NCBI GenBank assembly: GCA_007896885.1 | Contig: VOIU01000004.1 | Coordinates: 62,001-126,000 of the forward strand | DNA: 64,000 bases | From: Bacteroidaceae bacterium HV4-6-C5C | GTDB lineage: Bacteria > Bacteroidota > Bacteroidia > Bacteroidales > Bacteroidaceae | Reading direction: 5' to 3' | Shown here: in pieces, positions 18,501 through 26,266 of the stretch | Layout of the letters: each line of letters starts with the position of its first letter | Position numbering within the stretch: the stretch's first letter is position 1 | The notes under the pieces: model-generated | Databases searched by the model: none | Seen by the model: only the letters and a program-made list of their open reading frames with translations | Told to the model about the DNA's origin: nothing | Made by a program: the position numbers and the translations under genes

Positions 18501-18827
18501 TTTTCCATTAATAGGTATTTGTCTGTCTTGATAGCCGACATAGCTTACAACAAGCACTCCGTCGGTAGCAACAGATAATGTAAATTTCCCATTAATATCG
18601 GTGGCTACACCGTTGCTTTTACCTTTTTCGTGGACGGTAGCACCTATCAGAGAATTACCGGCTTTATCAACTACCACACCCGTCACCTGAATCTTTGTAC
18701 CTGTTTGTTCGATTGCAGTTACTGGAGATGTTTTTCCAACAGCATAAACCGGAAGCAAGCTTGATGATAAGGTAGTGACAAAAAACAGCAATATGCCCTT
18801 ACACCCTAATTGATTGAGTATATTCAT
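15552..18827 (-). CDS. SusC/RagA-family TonB-dependent outer-membrane transporter
   Basis: A 1091-residue protein. It has a signal peptide (cleaved near VYAVG), then a carboxypeptidase-regulatory-like domain (about residues 46-120: VTGVVVDKAGNSLIGATV...VSYVGYQDRQI), the SusC box NEVVVVGYGVQKK, a plug domain (PNINIRGVASINGGSPLILIDGV) and a long beta-barrel ending in YPFNRQYSFGVNITF with a C-terminal Phe. It imports a ligand captured by the SusD lid, using TonB energy. It is the first gene of the operon, with a Bacteroidetes -7 element (TAATTTTG) 26-33 bp upstream. No anti-sigma-interacting N-terminal STN domain is present, so control by an ECF/FecR pair is not indicated. Confidence 0.96.
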   Translation of the reverse strand: MNILNQLGCKGILLFFVTTLSSSLLPVYAVGKTSPVTAIEQTGTKIQVTGVVVDKAGNSLIGATVHEKGKSNGVATDINGKFTLSVATDGVLVVSYVGYQDRQIPINGKSILKIELTEDAEVLNEVVVVGYGVQKKVNLSGAVDQINMTQLEQRPIVDLAKGLQGMVPNLNIDFVSGEPGKAPNINIRGVASINGGSPLILIDGVAADAEEMNRLLPEDIETLSVLKDASSAAIYGARAAFGVILITTKQGKGDRIQVSYNNNFSWKHPSSLTDKTSDPYIYLKLKNIAVLNTPWSSGHVTDDEHLEWARQRSDNPDGTEAIRLNPLDKTQWDYMGNRNWTNYFLDKSTFSQSHQAAISGATPNTTFYLSAGFDGEDGVFSGVVKNDKYIRYSMRSKVSYKVSKWLSVSNNTSFVSTTRKKPSYYNLDAFYDAEPHNVDINQDGSWANTELGKALAQLVDGGEEKTVYDRLQSTFSAEAEFWKKMLTLNANFTFEKGHQDYDWYKSKYHIGYGPNDIREEGDSRAYKANTSDLYTVLDLYATFKKAFGKHALTGILGFNQEYNRWNKFSAQRNDIISTSLPSIALSSGEQYVDESYKDWAIRGLFFRTNYIFNDRYIFEINGRYDGTSRFPKNKRFGFFPSGSIAWRIDSEPFFEPLLNIVSQLKLRASYGALGNQLVSEYGYIPSMSSQLGSYLVDGKLQQTVTSPGLVSSDYTWEQVRTLNGGVDIGFFSNKLTASFDFYRRDTKGMLTMGKELPGVLGKAEPKENAADMKTIGWELSLTYKDQFQLLDKPFNWSTRFILSDNRSWITKFDNPNKNLNQYYEGQRLGEIWGLQSDGLFKNKEEIKALDETQIIPWGALEIVEGWPKYKDLDKDHRITKGTTVDKPGDLSVIGNSSPRFRFGFNLNMEWKGFDVSAFLQGIGKRDYYPLSYLYWSFYQQPYTGGQVHAFDFYRGATDSDVEMAKHSKSYINAGLANQNLNAKYPVFQSWLADKNLGTGLNAMGLAIPQTGYMLNGSYLRIKNITIGYTLPSAWTQRIHISRLRIYASGDNVFEWSGLKKYFDPESVTDESSFGYVYPFNRQYSFGVNITF

Positions 18828-18852
18828 AAAAATATATATTTAAGTTTGGGTG

Positions 18853-18860
18853 CAAAATTA
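18853..18860 (-). promoter_or_regulatory. Bacteroidetes -7 element of the susC operon
   Basis: On the minus strand it reads TAATTTTG, an exact match to TAnnTTTG, 26-33 bp before the susC ATG. This implies a short leader. A clear -33 TTTG at the ideal spacing is not seen. Confidence 0.6.
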
Positions 18861-18907
18861 TCTAGAGCATAATACAAAGATGTTACTATGGTTTTTCAAC
18901 TTATTAA

Positions 18908-19440
18908 TTAATTTATTAATATTTTATTAAAATAATGGTGGCTGAGGGATGCCTGATGTTGGATTCTATTCTTTATCAATTCCTTATATTGGCTTTTCAT
19001 GTTTTCTGGTAAGAATGAGGTATTAATAAATTCCATTTTTGCCAATGAGGTTAAGTGCAAGTTCTTCTGTGTCTTCGGGTATAACCAAAGCTGTGGAAAG
19101 CATATCGTAAGCAAGGGCTAGTGAATAAACACCTTGAGTATCTTGACTAACTCCGCCAAGTGCATTGTCAGGTCTTCCAGTTCGGGTAAATGAGAATAAT
19201 GTGCTATTCTGGGGCTTTAAAATATACTTGCCCCACAGCCTTACAATTGTAAAGCGTTCATGCTCATCCTTTTTTCCTTTGATGATATTGAGAGAGAGTT
19301 TGGCTTGTACTCCTGTTAATGCAGTTTGACTTCTGATAACTTGTTTGGCTAAATCATCCAGATGGTCTCTTGTATAAGACAGGACAGGAGCTTGGGGACT
19401 TGTAACAGCCTTACTAGAACAAGTCTTATGAAAGTCCTTT
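18908..19440 (-). pseudogene. Collapsed hipA-type kinase (toxin) pseudogene
   Basis: Reading the minus strand from about 19439, one frame gives KDFHKTC...RDHLDDLAKQVIRSQTALTGVQAKLSL, then GKYILKPQ. This is the start of the HipA-C kinase fold. The frame then jumps straight to YSLALAYDMLSTALV and PEDTEELALNL, which in HipA lie near the C-terminus (the YxLxPAYDLL metal-binding region). A stop follows at about 19026. The final HipA segment (SFLPENMKSQYKELIKNRI) continues in another frame, to a stop at 18908. The catalytic middle is therefore deleted and the end is frameshifted. HipA kinases phosphorylate tRNA synthetases and are held by HipB; no intact hipB is seen upstream. The remnant lies in the susC promoter-side gap. 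Confidence 0.75.
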
Positions 19441-19578
19441 CTAGTTTTTCATCCGTATTTTGTCTTTCTCGGTCGGCTTAAGACTATGTATATTTTCTAT
19501 TTCTCTTTGTTGCACTCTAATTAATACGTTGATTGTGAGCTGTTTTTTCTTCTTTTAGTAGAAATAATAATCTATTTC

Positions 19579-19610
19579 TTTGGTGCTTTATTATTTTATA
19601 TTTTACTTTG
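19579..19610 (+). promoter_or_regulatory. Promoter of the membrane protein/regulator/CreD operon
   Basis: A -33 TTTG at 19579-19582 and a near-consensus -7 (TTACTTTG, 19603-19610) are 20 bp apart, as in Bacteroidetes promoters. Transcription would begin about 17 nt before the ATG at 19633. This supports that ATG rather than the TTG two codons earlier. Confidence 0.6.
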
Positions 19611-19632
19611 CGTCACAAAGTACTTTTTGAAT

Positions 19633-20223
19633 ATGAATAAAGATAAAGCATTAGAATCGGTAAATGAGATTAAGGAGTTGATGGAGAAGTCCTCCAAGTT
19701 TGTATCTCTAAGTGGAATAACAGCTGTTTTGGCAGGTGTATATGCATTAGTCGGCGCCTATGTGGTCGGCAATCTATTAAATTCTGGGAATAACCGGGAA
19801 GAGATAGTAATGACAGCTTCATTGGTGTTGACAGCTTCGGCAATAACAGCTTGTATCTTATCTTGGTATAAAGCAAGAAAAACAGGTCAGAAGTTATTTG
19901 GCAAATTGACTTATCGCATTGCCTGGAACTTGGCATTTCCGATGCTTGCAGGAGGTCTGTTTTGTATAGCGCTGCTGCTGCACGAAAACTATGGGCTGAT
20001 ATCTTCGGCCATGCTCCTCTTTTATGGACTATCTTTAGTCAATGTGTCAAAATATACCTACTCTAATGTAGCTTGGTTGGGGTATGTGTTTGTTTGTCTG
20101 GGCATTGTGGATAGTTTCTTTGAGGGGTACGAATTGCTGTTTTGGACGATCGGGTTTGGTGGCTTCCATATTTTGTATGGGGTATTATTCTATTTGCAGT
20201 ACGAAAGAAAAGGTGATAAATGA
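19633..20223 (+). CDS. Six-helix integral membrane protein of the creD operon
   Basis: About 196 residues from the ATG at 19633. A charged N-terminus (MNKDKALESVNEIKELMEKSS) is followed by about six hydrophobic segments, e.g. VSLSGITAVLAGVYALVGAY, LVLTASAITACILSWY and WTIGFGGFHILYGVLFYL. I do not recognise a named family. Its stop overlaps the next gene's start (ATGA), so the two are translationally coupled. In many Bacteroidetes a membrane protein like this, a small winged-helix regulator and CreD occur together, which suggests a joint role in the envelope. No enzymatic motif is visible. Confidence 0.7.
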   Translation: MNKDKALESVNEIKELMEKSSKFVSLSGITAVLAGVYALVGAYVVGNLLNSGNNREEIVMTASLVLTASAITACILSWYKARKTGQKLFGKLTYRIAWNLAFPMLAGGLFCIALLLHENYGLISSAMLLFYGLSLVNVSKYTYSNVAWLGYVFVCLGIVDSFFEGYELLFWTIGFGGFHILYGVLFYLQYERKGDK

Positions 20224-20516
20224 TAGAAGCATTTCAAAATATAAATAAGGCATTCGAAAGTAAGGTTCGGTTGGGTATTATGGCAGTCTTAATGGTTAAT
20301 GAGGATGCCGATTTTAATACCTTGAAAGAATTGCTTTCGCTGACAGATGGTAATCTGGCAAGCCATACGAAGGCTTTGGAAGAGCTGGGGTATATTGCTT
20401 GCCGGAAGAGCTTTGTGGGGCGGAAGCCAAAAACTTCTTTTGAAGCCACTCAAGAAGGAAAGAAGGCTTTTAAAGCTCATATAGAAGCATTGGAGAACTT
20501 TCTGAAATCAACTTAA
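20220..20516 (+). CDS. Winged-helix transcriptional regulator (ArsR/MarR-like, HTH_34 type)
   Basis: A 98-residue single-domain DNA-binding protein. The pattern ESKVRLGIMAVLMV...DFNTLKELLSLTDGNLASHTKALEELGYI is a winged helix with recognition helix GNLASHTKALE. It continues with a wing (RKSFVGRKPKTSFEATQEGKKAF) and a dimerisation helix. It starts 4 nt inside the upstream membrane protein gene and ends 10 nt before creD. It probably controls this operon. The ligand or signal is unknown. Confidence 0.85.
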   Translation: MIEAFQNINKAFESKVRLGIMAVLMVNEDADFNTLKELLSLTDGNLASHTKALEELGYIACRKSFVGRKPKTSFEATQEGKKAFKAHIEALENFLKST

Positions 20517-20526
20517 TACGACTTTT

Positions 20527-21876
20527 ATGGAAAATTTGAATGACAATCTGAATGAAACGAAAAGGCAGACAGTGGGCTGTTTGCAACGTTTTTCAAAATC
20601 AATTAAAGCAGTGGTTATTGCTTTCTTGGTGCTCTTGCTACTGATTCCGATGTTTATGATCGAGAACTTAATATCAGAACGTGAACGCACGCAGAAAGAT
20701 GCGATGGCGGAGGTCGGTCAGAAATGGAGCCTTGCGCAGACTGTTACAGGACCTTATATAAACTTGGAATATCCCATCACTTACGAAGAAAATGGAATAA
20801 CAAAGGTATCTAAAGGGAATGTTTTCTTATTCCCGGATGAGTTGTCTGTAGACGGACAGCTGAATACGGAGATCCTTCGGAGGGGAATCTATAAAGTAAA
20901 TGTGTATAAGTCGGAATTGCTGATCAAAGGGTACTTTAGTTCGGAAGAGCTCAGGAAGAGTAATGTGGATAGGAATTTGCTTGAGTACAACAAGGCGGCT
21001 ATTTGCCTGAATCTGACAGATATGCGTGGACTTAGTGAGCAGGTGAGCATCAGACTGAATGATTCCGTTTACGTGTTCGAATCGGGAATGGATGAGCGGG
21101 GCATTGACAATATGGGGGTTCATGCAATTATTGATTTGTCCGCCTTGAAAGGGGATAAGAAATTGCCTTATGAAATGAGGATTAAGTTGAAAGGTTCCCA
21201 GTCTATTAGCTTCACTCCGTTGGGTAAGGTTACAAAGGTCAACTTGAAAGGTAATTGGAACTCTCCCAGTTTTGATGGCAACTATCTACCGGAGAAGCGG
21301 GAGATTACAGGGAAAGATTTTTCTGCACAGTGGAAAGTGCTGAATCTGAATCGTAATTACTCGCAGGTGGTTGTGAAAGATAAGAATGATAGCATATCGG
21401 ATATAAAGAATTCCAACTTCGGTGTGAACTTAAAAATGCCGGTAGACCAATATCAACAGTCCACACGCTCTATTAAATATGCAGTGCTGATTGTTCTGCT
21501 GACTTTTACAGTGATATTTTTTACCGAAATCATGGGAAAAGCGCGCATTCATGCTTTGCAGTATTTGTTGGTAGGCTTGGCACTCATCCTCTTTTATAGT
21601 TTGCAGCTTTCAATGTCCGAGCATATTGGTTTCAATATGGCCTATCTGGTAGCATCCATACTTACTATTGCTTTGGTTGGGGGCTATATGCTGGGAGTTG
21701 TTAAAAAGCAGAAGTCGGCCTTTACTATGGTGGGGTTACTCGGCATTCTTTATACTTATGTGTTCATCCTTATTCAATTGGAGACTTACGCCTTACTTGC
21801 CGGTAGCCTTGGATTGTTTGTAATACTGGCTACGGTGATGTATTTCTCTAAAAAGATTGATTGGTTTAATGAATAA
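20527..21876 (+). CDS. creD: CreD family inner-membrane protein
   Basis: A 449-residue protein with one N-terminal membrane helix (VVIAFLVLLLLIPMFMIENLI), a large periplasmic domain (residues ~55-310) and about five or six C-terminal helices (YAVLIVLLTFTVIFFTE...LLGILYTYVFILIQLETYALLAG...). The signature ISERERTQKDAMAEVGQKWSLAQTVTGPYINLEYP and the QYLLVGLALILFYSLQLSMSEHIGF block are CreD. In Enterobacteria CreD belongs to the CreBC regulon and affects envelope integrity. Here it is the third gene of a short operon with its own small regulator instead of a CreBC pair. Confidence 0.92.
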   Translation: MENLNDNLNETKRQTVGCLQRFSKSIKAVVIAFLVLLLLIPMFMIENLISERERTQKDAMAEVGQKWSLAQTVTGPYINLEYPITYEENGITKVSKGNVFLFPDELSVDGQLNTEILRRGIYKVNVYKSELLIKGYFSSEELRKSNVDRNLLEYNKAAICLNLTDMRGLSEQVSIRLNDSVYVFESGMDERGIDNMGVHAIIDLSALKGDKKLPYEMRIKLKGSQSISFTPLGKVTKVNLKGNWNSPSFDGNYLPEKREITGKDFSAQWKVLNLNRNYSQVVVKDKNDSISDIKNSNFGVNLKMPVDQYQQSTRSIKYAVLIVLLTFTVIFFTEIMGKARIHALQYLLVGLALILFYSLQLSMSEHIGFNMAYLVASILTIALVGGYMLGVVKKQKSAFTMVGLLGILYTYVFILIQLETYALLAGSLGLFVILATVMYFSKKIDWFNE

Positions 21877-21893
21877 TATAGCAGTTTAGAGAA

Positions 21894-22150
21894 TTACCAA
21901 ACAGATGGGCTATTTCCATAGATTCTGTTTATCCACATGGCAAAGAGCTTGTCTGTCAGAGAGAAGGTTTTGTTTATCTCTGTGATCAGATCTTTGTCGA
22001 TAACTTCTGGATGGCGGACTGTACAGAACTGGCCGATGGCAGGCTGTGACGCTTAATAAAGGCGGCGGAAGTAATACGTTCGGCTTCACCGTCTTTAGCA
22101 ATAGCGTAGAGCAGTTCTTTTTGCTTTTCGGGAATGTTAGATAAGATTTC
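21894..22150 (-). pseudogene. Frameshifted C-terminal remnant of an AAA ATPase (COG1672-like)
   Basis: The minus strand encodes FREILSNIPEKQKELLYAIAKDGEAERITSAAFIKRHSLPSASSVQSAI in one frame. It then continues in another frame as KDLITEINKTFSLTDKLFAMWINRIYGNS to a TAA at 21894. This is the winged-helix tail typical of archaeal-type/COG1672 ATPases (usually ...LPSASSVQ...LL.KDLI...). A one- or two-base indel near 21990 breaks it, and the ATPase domain is absent upstream. It is a decayed end of a lost gene. Confidence 0.75.
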
Positions 22151-22343
22151 TCGAAAATATGTAAATCGAATAATATTAATGATATGGTAATATCTTAAAA
22201 GCAGAATAGGGGCTTTTTGGAAAGTATATGCGAAGGAGGCGAAGTGTTTTGTAGACTAGAATATTATTGCGTAAGTTTGTATTTGTCATAAAATGAATGC
22301 TTATAGCGGACTAATGAGTAATGATACTTAATAATGTAGTAAG

Positions 22344-22913
22344 ATGATAGATATTCATGCTGTAATTACACTTACCTCGTCGGAATGGGAGATTTTGGAT
22401 TCTGTGCTCGAGAAGGTTACCATACCTAAAAATGATTTTCTTCTGAAGGAAGGGAGCGTTTGTGACTCCATTGCTATGGTGTGTAGTGGGGTATTGGTGT
22501 ATTACAAAACAATGGAGAATGGCAACGAGGTGACTACCGACTTTGCTTTTGAAGGCGATTGGGTCACTAATAATTATAGTCGATTGAATGGTTCGACGTC
22601 TCATCTGAATATTAAGGCGATAGAAGACTCGGAGCTATGGGTAATCAAACATCGCGAACTGAACCGCCTTTATGAGCAAATACCTGCTTTGGAACATTTC
22701 AGTCGGATATTGATGGAACAGGCTTATGTGAAACTGGTGGAGTTGAGTATTGATCTGCAGACTCTTTCGGCTACGGAACGTTACCTTAAACTGTTGCAGG
22801 ATTATCCCGAGATTTTTCAAAAAGTTCCGCTTTATCATATTGCCAACTATTTGGGCATTGCCCCGAAGTCGTTAAGCAGGATACGGAATACGGCTTTTCC
22901 CGGCATGAAATGA
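22344..22913 (+). CDS. Crp/Fnr-family transcriptional regulator
   Basis: A 189-residue protein. Residues ~1-110 form a cyclic-nucleotide-binding beta-roll (VTIPKNDFLLKEGSVCDSIAMVCSGVLVYY...NEVTTDFAFEGDWV). The tail is a short helix-turn-helix (PLYHIANYLGIAPKSLSRIRN). The classical cAMP-contact residues (RxS after the roll) are not evident, as in most Bacteroidetes members, so the ligand is open. The outer-membrane protein gene 75 nt downstream, on the same strand, is a likely target. Confidence 0.88.
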   Translation: MIDIHAVITLTSSEWEILDSVLEKVTIPKNDFLLKEGSVCDSIAMVCSGVLVYYKTMENGNEVTTDFAFEGDWVTNNYSRLNGSTSHLNIKAIEDSELWVIKHRELNRLYEQIPALEHFSRILMEQAYVKLVELSIDLQTLSATERYLKLLQDYPEIFQKVPLYHIANYLGIAPKSLSRIRNTAFPGMK

Positions 22914-22988
22914 TTTGGTAACAAATGTGGAGTATGTGACCGACTTCATTTATCGATCTTTGCATCGTCAAACTAAAAAGATTGAAAA

Positions 22989-23588
22989 ATGAAGAAGATT
23001 ATTATTTGTTTTCTGGTTGCTCTTGTAGCGTGCGGCATGCGTTTATCCGCTCAAGAAGATAGTTGTGCTTATCGAAGTGGATGCAGGTACAAAGCTGATC
23101 AGGCATTTGAGGTGGAGAGCCTTTTCCCAATGTTCATCACAGGTGGTTTCCATGTCGGCGTGGGATATCGTTACGATCGGTTCAGAGTACGTTTTAGCGT
23201 CATTAACGGAGGAGATTACAATGCCGAAAAGGCGGGTGTAAACTCATCGGATGCTTTCAAGCGTTTCTATAAAACTTCTCCCGGACTTTTCTTGGGATAT
23301 AATGTCTGGAAGAATCTGGAACTCTATACTTACTTTGAAGCCCACACTTACGAGATAGAGCAAATCAGTACGGGAGTACGGAAGAATATGTTTAGTATGG
23401 ATTATGGAGCAGGAGTAGGGTATCAGTTCTTTATAGGAAAGTCATTCTATGTACAGCCGGCTTTTCATGTATATCTGCGTAAACGCAAAACACTGGACTT
23501 TAGTGGGGAGGAGTATAAGATTCCCGGTGTGGACTTATCGCCGGTAATTCGCATTGGCTATAGAATATGGAGTAACACCCGTAAATAA
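22989..23588 (+). CDS. Putative outer-membrane beta-barrel protein
   Basis: A 199-residue protein with a signal peptide (MKKIIICFLVALVACGMRLSA). The rest alternates polar and hydrophobic residues in strands with aromatic girdles (FHVGVGYRYDRFRVRFSVING, GLFLGYNVWKNLELYTYFEAH, AGVGYQFFIGKSFYVQPAFHVYLR). It ends VIRIGYRIW. This suggests an 8-stranded OmpA/OmpW-like barrel. A -7-like GATCTTTG lies 27-34 nt upstream of the start. It probably depends on the Crp-type regulator just upstream. No substrate is indicated. Confidence 0.7.
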   Translation: MKKIIICFLVALVACGMRLSAQEDSCAYRSGCRYKADQAFEVESLFPMFITGGFHVGVGYRYDRFRVRFSVINGGDYNAEKAGVNSSDAFKRFYKTSPGLFLGYNVWKNLELYTYFEAHTYEIEQISTGVRKNMFSMDYGAGVGYQFFIGKSFYVQPAFHVYLRKRKTLDFSGEEYKIPGVDLSPVIRIGYRIWSNTRK

Positions 23589-23760
23589 TCGTTCATGTTT
23601 TGCTAAGAAGAGAAGGATTACACTAATAGATGCGGTTGGAGTAGTATGAATCTGCTGCATCATTAAGGCGAATAATTGAAATGTTTTCCCGGCTATTTAA
23701 AATGTTTTTTTAAAACAGCGTTTCTTTTCTTTTAAGTATTAAAATCAAGTTATCTCATCT

Positions 23761-23784
23761 ATTTAGACGATATTTCGTCTAAAT
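23761..23784. promoter_or_regulatory. 10-bp inverted repeat upstream of the PL22-like gene (candidate operator)
   Basis: ATTTAGACGA (23761-23770) and TCGTCTAAAT (23775-23784) are perfect arms around TATT. The site is about 90 bp before the start of the lyase gene at 23873. It has no U-run, which favours a protein-binding site over a terminator. Confidence 0.45.
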
Positions 23785-23872
23785 ATTAGGCGGAGAAGGA
23801 CGGTTTGTCGCATATTTTTATGTTTGCCTTGCCAGAGCAGCCTGCCTTTGTTTAACTAGAATAATTTGATCA

Positions 23873-25123
23873 ATGAAGAAGATTCTGTTTTTATGTGTTT
23901 TTATGGGCTTGGTACAGTTACAGATAGTACAGACCAAGGCTCAAGCTGTAATGGAAACGGGGGGAAAGACGATGCCTGATGAATGGATCGACAAAGACAC
24001 CGGACATAAAGTGATTAAACTCACTCGCAGAGATGGGGTAAACATGAGTTTCTATTTCCACAACAATCCGTTTATCGGGAATAAAATGGTGTTCTGTGGT
24101 GGTAATCGCGAAAAGAAGGCAGCCGGCATTCCCGGAGAGGAAATTTATAGTGCTGATGTAAACAATCTACAGATGTATTGGGTGGATCTTACTTCAATGA
24201 AAGTGGAGCAGCTTACTCGTGAGACCAGATCGGTGCGTAGTGAGATTGTATGTGCGCGGACTAAAGAGGTATTCTACCAATTGGGCGATAGTGTTTTCTC
24301 TTTGAATGTAGAAAGTAAAAAGAAAAGATTGGTTTATGTATTTCCTACCAACGAGCACTCTTCTATCGTGACGGTTAATTCTGATGGCTCTTTATTAGCA
24401 GGGGTGTTTTCTAATCCTAAAGAAGCGGAGATCGTAAAACAATATCCTTTGAAAAGTCAGTTCTTCAATCGGATATATGAGTCAAAATTACCTCGGACAA
24501 TATTTGTGCTAGATACTAAAAAAGGAACTCTGAAACGTGTATATACCGAGAATGCCTGGCTGAACCACTTGCAGTTCTCGCCGGTCAACCCCCATCTCTT
24601 GCTTTTTTGCCATGAAGGCCCGTGGCATAAAGTGGATAGAATCTGGACGATTGATGTTATTAAGGGAGGAGTACCTAAGTTGATGCATAAACGCACCATG
24701 GATATGGAAATTGCTGGTCATGAGTGGTTTGGTTCAAAAGGCAATCATGTCTATTTTGATCTTCAGAAACCCAGAGGTAAGACTTTCTTTGTCGGTAAGG
24801 TGGATTTGAAAACACTTCAGGAGAAGGACTATGAGTTGGAACGTAATGAATGGTCGGTGCACTATACCACTTCATGGGGTGAGAATTTAATGGCTGGTGA
24901 TGGGGGAGACTCTACTTCGGTGGCAAAAGCACCTAATGGTAAATGGATTTACCTGTTTACACCTTCGGGTAATAGATTGCAATCGATGAAACTGGTTAAT
25001 ATGAAGAACCATCATTATCATTTGGAACCGAATGTTCATTTCTCTCCTGATAATAAGTGGGTCATTTTCCGTGCTAACTTTGAGGGTAAGGAAAATGTTT
25101 ATGCCGTTCAGATTAATAAATAA
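23873..25123 (+). CDS. Oligogalacturonate lyase-like beta-propeller protein (PL22 family)
   Basis: A 416-residue exported protein (signal MKKILFLCVFMGLVQLQIVQTKAQA). It forms repeated propeller blades (YSADVNNLQMYWVDL..., IFVLDTKKGTLKRVY..., DRIWTIDVIKGG...). The family's metal/active-site region is recognisable in FCHEGPWHKVDRIW, MEIAGHEWFG and EPNVHFSPDNKWVIFRANF, with several conserved histidines. PL22 enzymes break short, unsaturated or saturated galacturonate oligomers from pectin. It stands alone, with no other pectin gene nearby. A TolB-like propeller without lyase activity is the alternative. Confidence 0.72.
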   Translation: MKKILFLCVFMGLVQLQIVQTKAQAVMETGGKTMPDEWIDKDTGHKVIKLTRRDGVNMSFYFHNNPFIGNKMVFCGGNREKKAAGIPGEEIYSADVNNLQMYWVDLTSMKVEQLTRETRSVRSEIVCARTKEVFYQLGDSVFSLNVESKKKRLVYVFPTNEHSSIVTVNSDGSLLAGVFSNPKEAEIVKQYPLKSQFFNRIYESKLPRTIFVLDTKKGTLKRVYTENAWLNHLQFSPVNPHLLLFCHEGPWHKVDRIWTIDVIKGGVPKLMHKRTMDMEIAGHEWFGSKGNHVYFDLQKPRGKTFFVGKVDLKTLQEKDYELERNEWSVHYTTSWGENLMAGDGGDSTSVAKAPNGKWIYLFTPSGNRLQSMKLVNMKNHHYHLEPNVHFSPDNKWVIFRANFEGKENVYAVQINK

Positions 25124-25126
25124 GCT

Positions 25127-25672
25127 TTAATAGCCTACCCTCTTTTCCCATTCTTCAGGAGTGATAGAGAAACATTCCATATCCATGACCGTACCATCAT
25201 ATCTCACTTCGCATTGTCTGAGACGGCCTTCATGAGTGAATCCACACTTTTCAATCACTCGATGAGAGCGGATGTTATCGGGATAACAGGTACACGTGAT
25301 TAAGCTAAAGTTATGCTCTTTAAATCCATATTCTATTACAGCTGTTGCCGCTTCTTTCATTAATCCTTTTCCCCATTGCTCTTTTGCAAGAGCATATCCT
25401 ATCATCATAGCTTGCGGATTCTCCCGATGTGGATCGGACATTAAGCCTATTGATCCGATAAGCTTATTGCTATCTTTCAGTATGATGCCGAATATATGTT
25501 CTTTCCCGATGAATATTTGATTCATTATTTCTAGAGTTTCCTCAAGAGTTTCATGAGGTTTCCAACCAGCGGATAATCCTACATTCGGATTACGGCTAAA
25601 TTCATAAATGGCTGCTGCATCCTCTTTCTCAATGGGGCGAAGTAGTAAACGCGCTGTTTCTATTTTATTCAT
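25127..25672 (-). CDS. GNAT N-acetyltransferase (RimJ/RimL type)
   Basis: A 181-residue single-domain protein. It opens with ETARLLLRPIEKEDAAAIYEF and has the acetyl-CoA motif A around IGYALAKEQWGKGLMKEAATAVIEYGF, followed by NIRSHRVIEKCGFTHEGRLRQ. These are the marks of the ribosomal-protein-alanine/small-molecule acetyltransferase group. It is convergent with the lyase gene, ending 3 bp from its stop. The acceptor is unknown. Confidence 0.88.
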   Translation of the reverse strand: MNKIETARLLLRPIEKEDAAAIYEFSRNPNVGLSAGWKPHETLEETLEIMNQIFIGKEHIFGIILKDSNKLIGSIGLMSDPHRENPQAMMIGYALAKEQWGKGLMKEAATAVIEYGFKEHNFSLITCTCYPDNIRSHRVIEKCGFTHEGRLRQCEVRYDGTVMDMECFSITPEEWEKRVGY

Positions 25673-25833
25673 TCCTGTCTTTTTTGAATCTTTTATTGAA
25701 CGGCCTGTTCGTTATCATTCCGAAGTCTCAAATTAGAGACCGATATATTTATGTAGCTATTCTTTGTTTTTATCTTCGTCATTATTTTTGCAATGCCAAA
25801 ATTTTACGCAAATATAAAAACAGTTCTCTATAC

Positions 25834-25876
25834 AACAAGAAAGTGCCGGCATCATATATGCCGGCACTTTCTTGTT
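25834..25876 (-). terminator. Strong 19-bp hairpin terminator
   Basis: AACAAGAAAGTGCCGGCAT (25834-25852) pairs perfectly with 25858-25876 around the loop CATAT. A-rich and T-rich flanks on both sides make it usable in either direction. It starts 10 nt past the stop of the lipoprotein gene at 25886-26266, which it most likely terminates. Confidence 0.85.
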
Positions 25877-25885
25877 ATTATCTTC

Positions 25886-26266
25886 TTATAAATTGATTTT
25901 TGGATAATATGTACGGGTCAGTTCTTTTTCAACTACATCGCCACCAATCATATAAGACTCTTCTACAGTAATCTCTTGCGACTGAATACTTATAGTAGCA
26001 GGAGTTATAATGAAATAAGCTCTAGAGGCATCCTTGGGGCCAAAAGAAATCACCAAATAGTCAACGCCACTTTTTTTGTCTATAGTGACTTCACCGGTCA
26101 TATCAATATCAGCATTCTTCACATGAGCTGTATTATTATCATAGAAAGTGATGGAACTTGTCATGTCTTTAGTTCTCCATAGGCTAGTTACGGCAGGGTC
26201 TTTCTCATCTTTCGAGCAAGCTGCAGTAATGAGTACAGTCAGCAGTAGTAAGATTACTTTTTTCAT
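25886..26266 (-). CDS. Small hypothetical lipoprotein
   Basis: A 126-residue protein with a lipoprotein signal (MKKVILLLLTVLITAAC, Cys17). The mature part has a lipocalin-like or single beta-sheet pattern (LWRTKDMTSSITFYDNNTAHVKNADIDMTGEVTIDKK...YLVISFG). It is monocistronic, with a strong terminator directly after it. I know no function for it. Confidence 0.7.
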   Translation of the reverse strand: MKKVILLLLTVLITAACSKDEKDPAVTSLWRTKDMTSSITFYDNNTAHVKNADIDMTGEVTIDKKSGVDYLVISFGPKDASRAYFIITPATISIQSQEITVEESYMIGGDVVEKELTRTYYPKINL

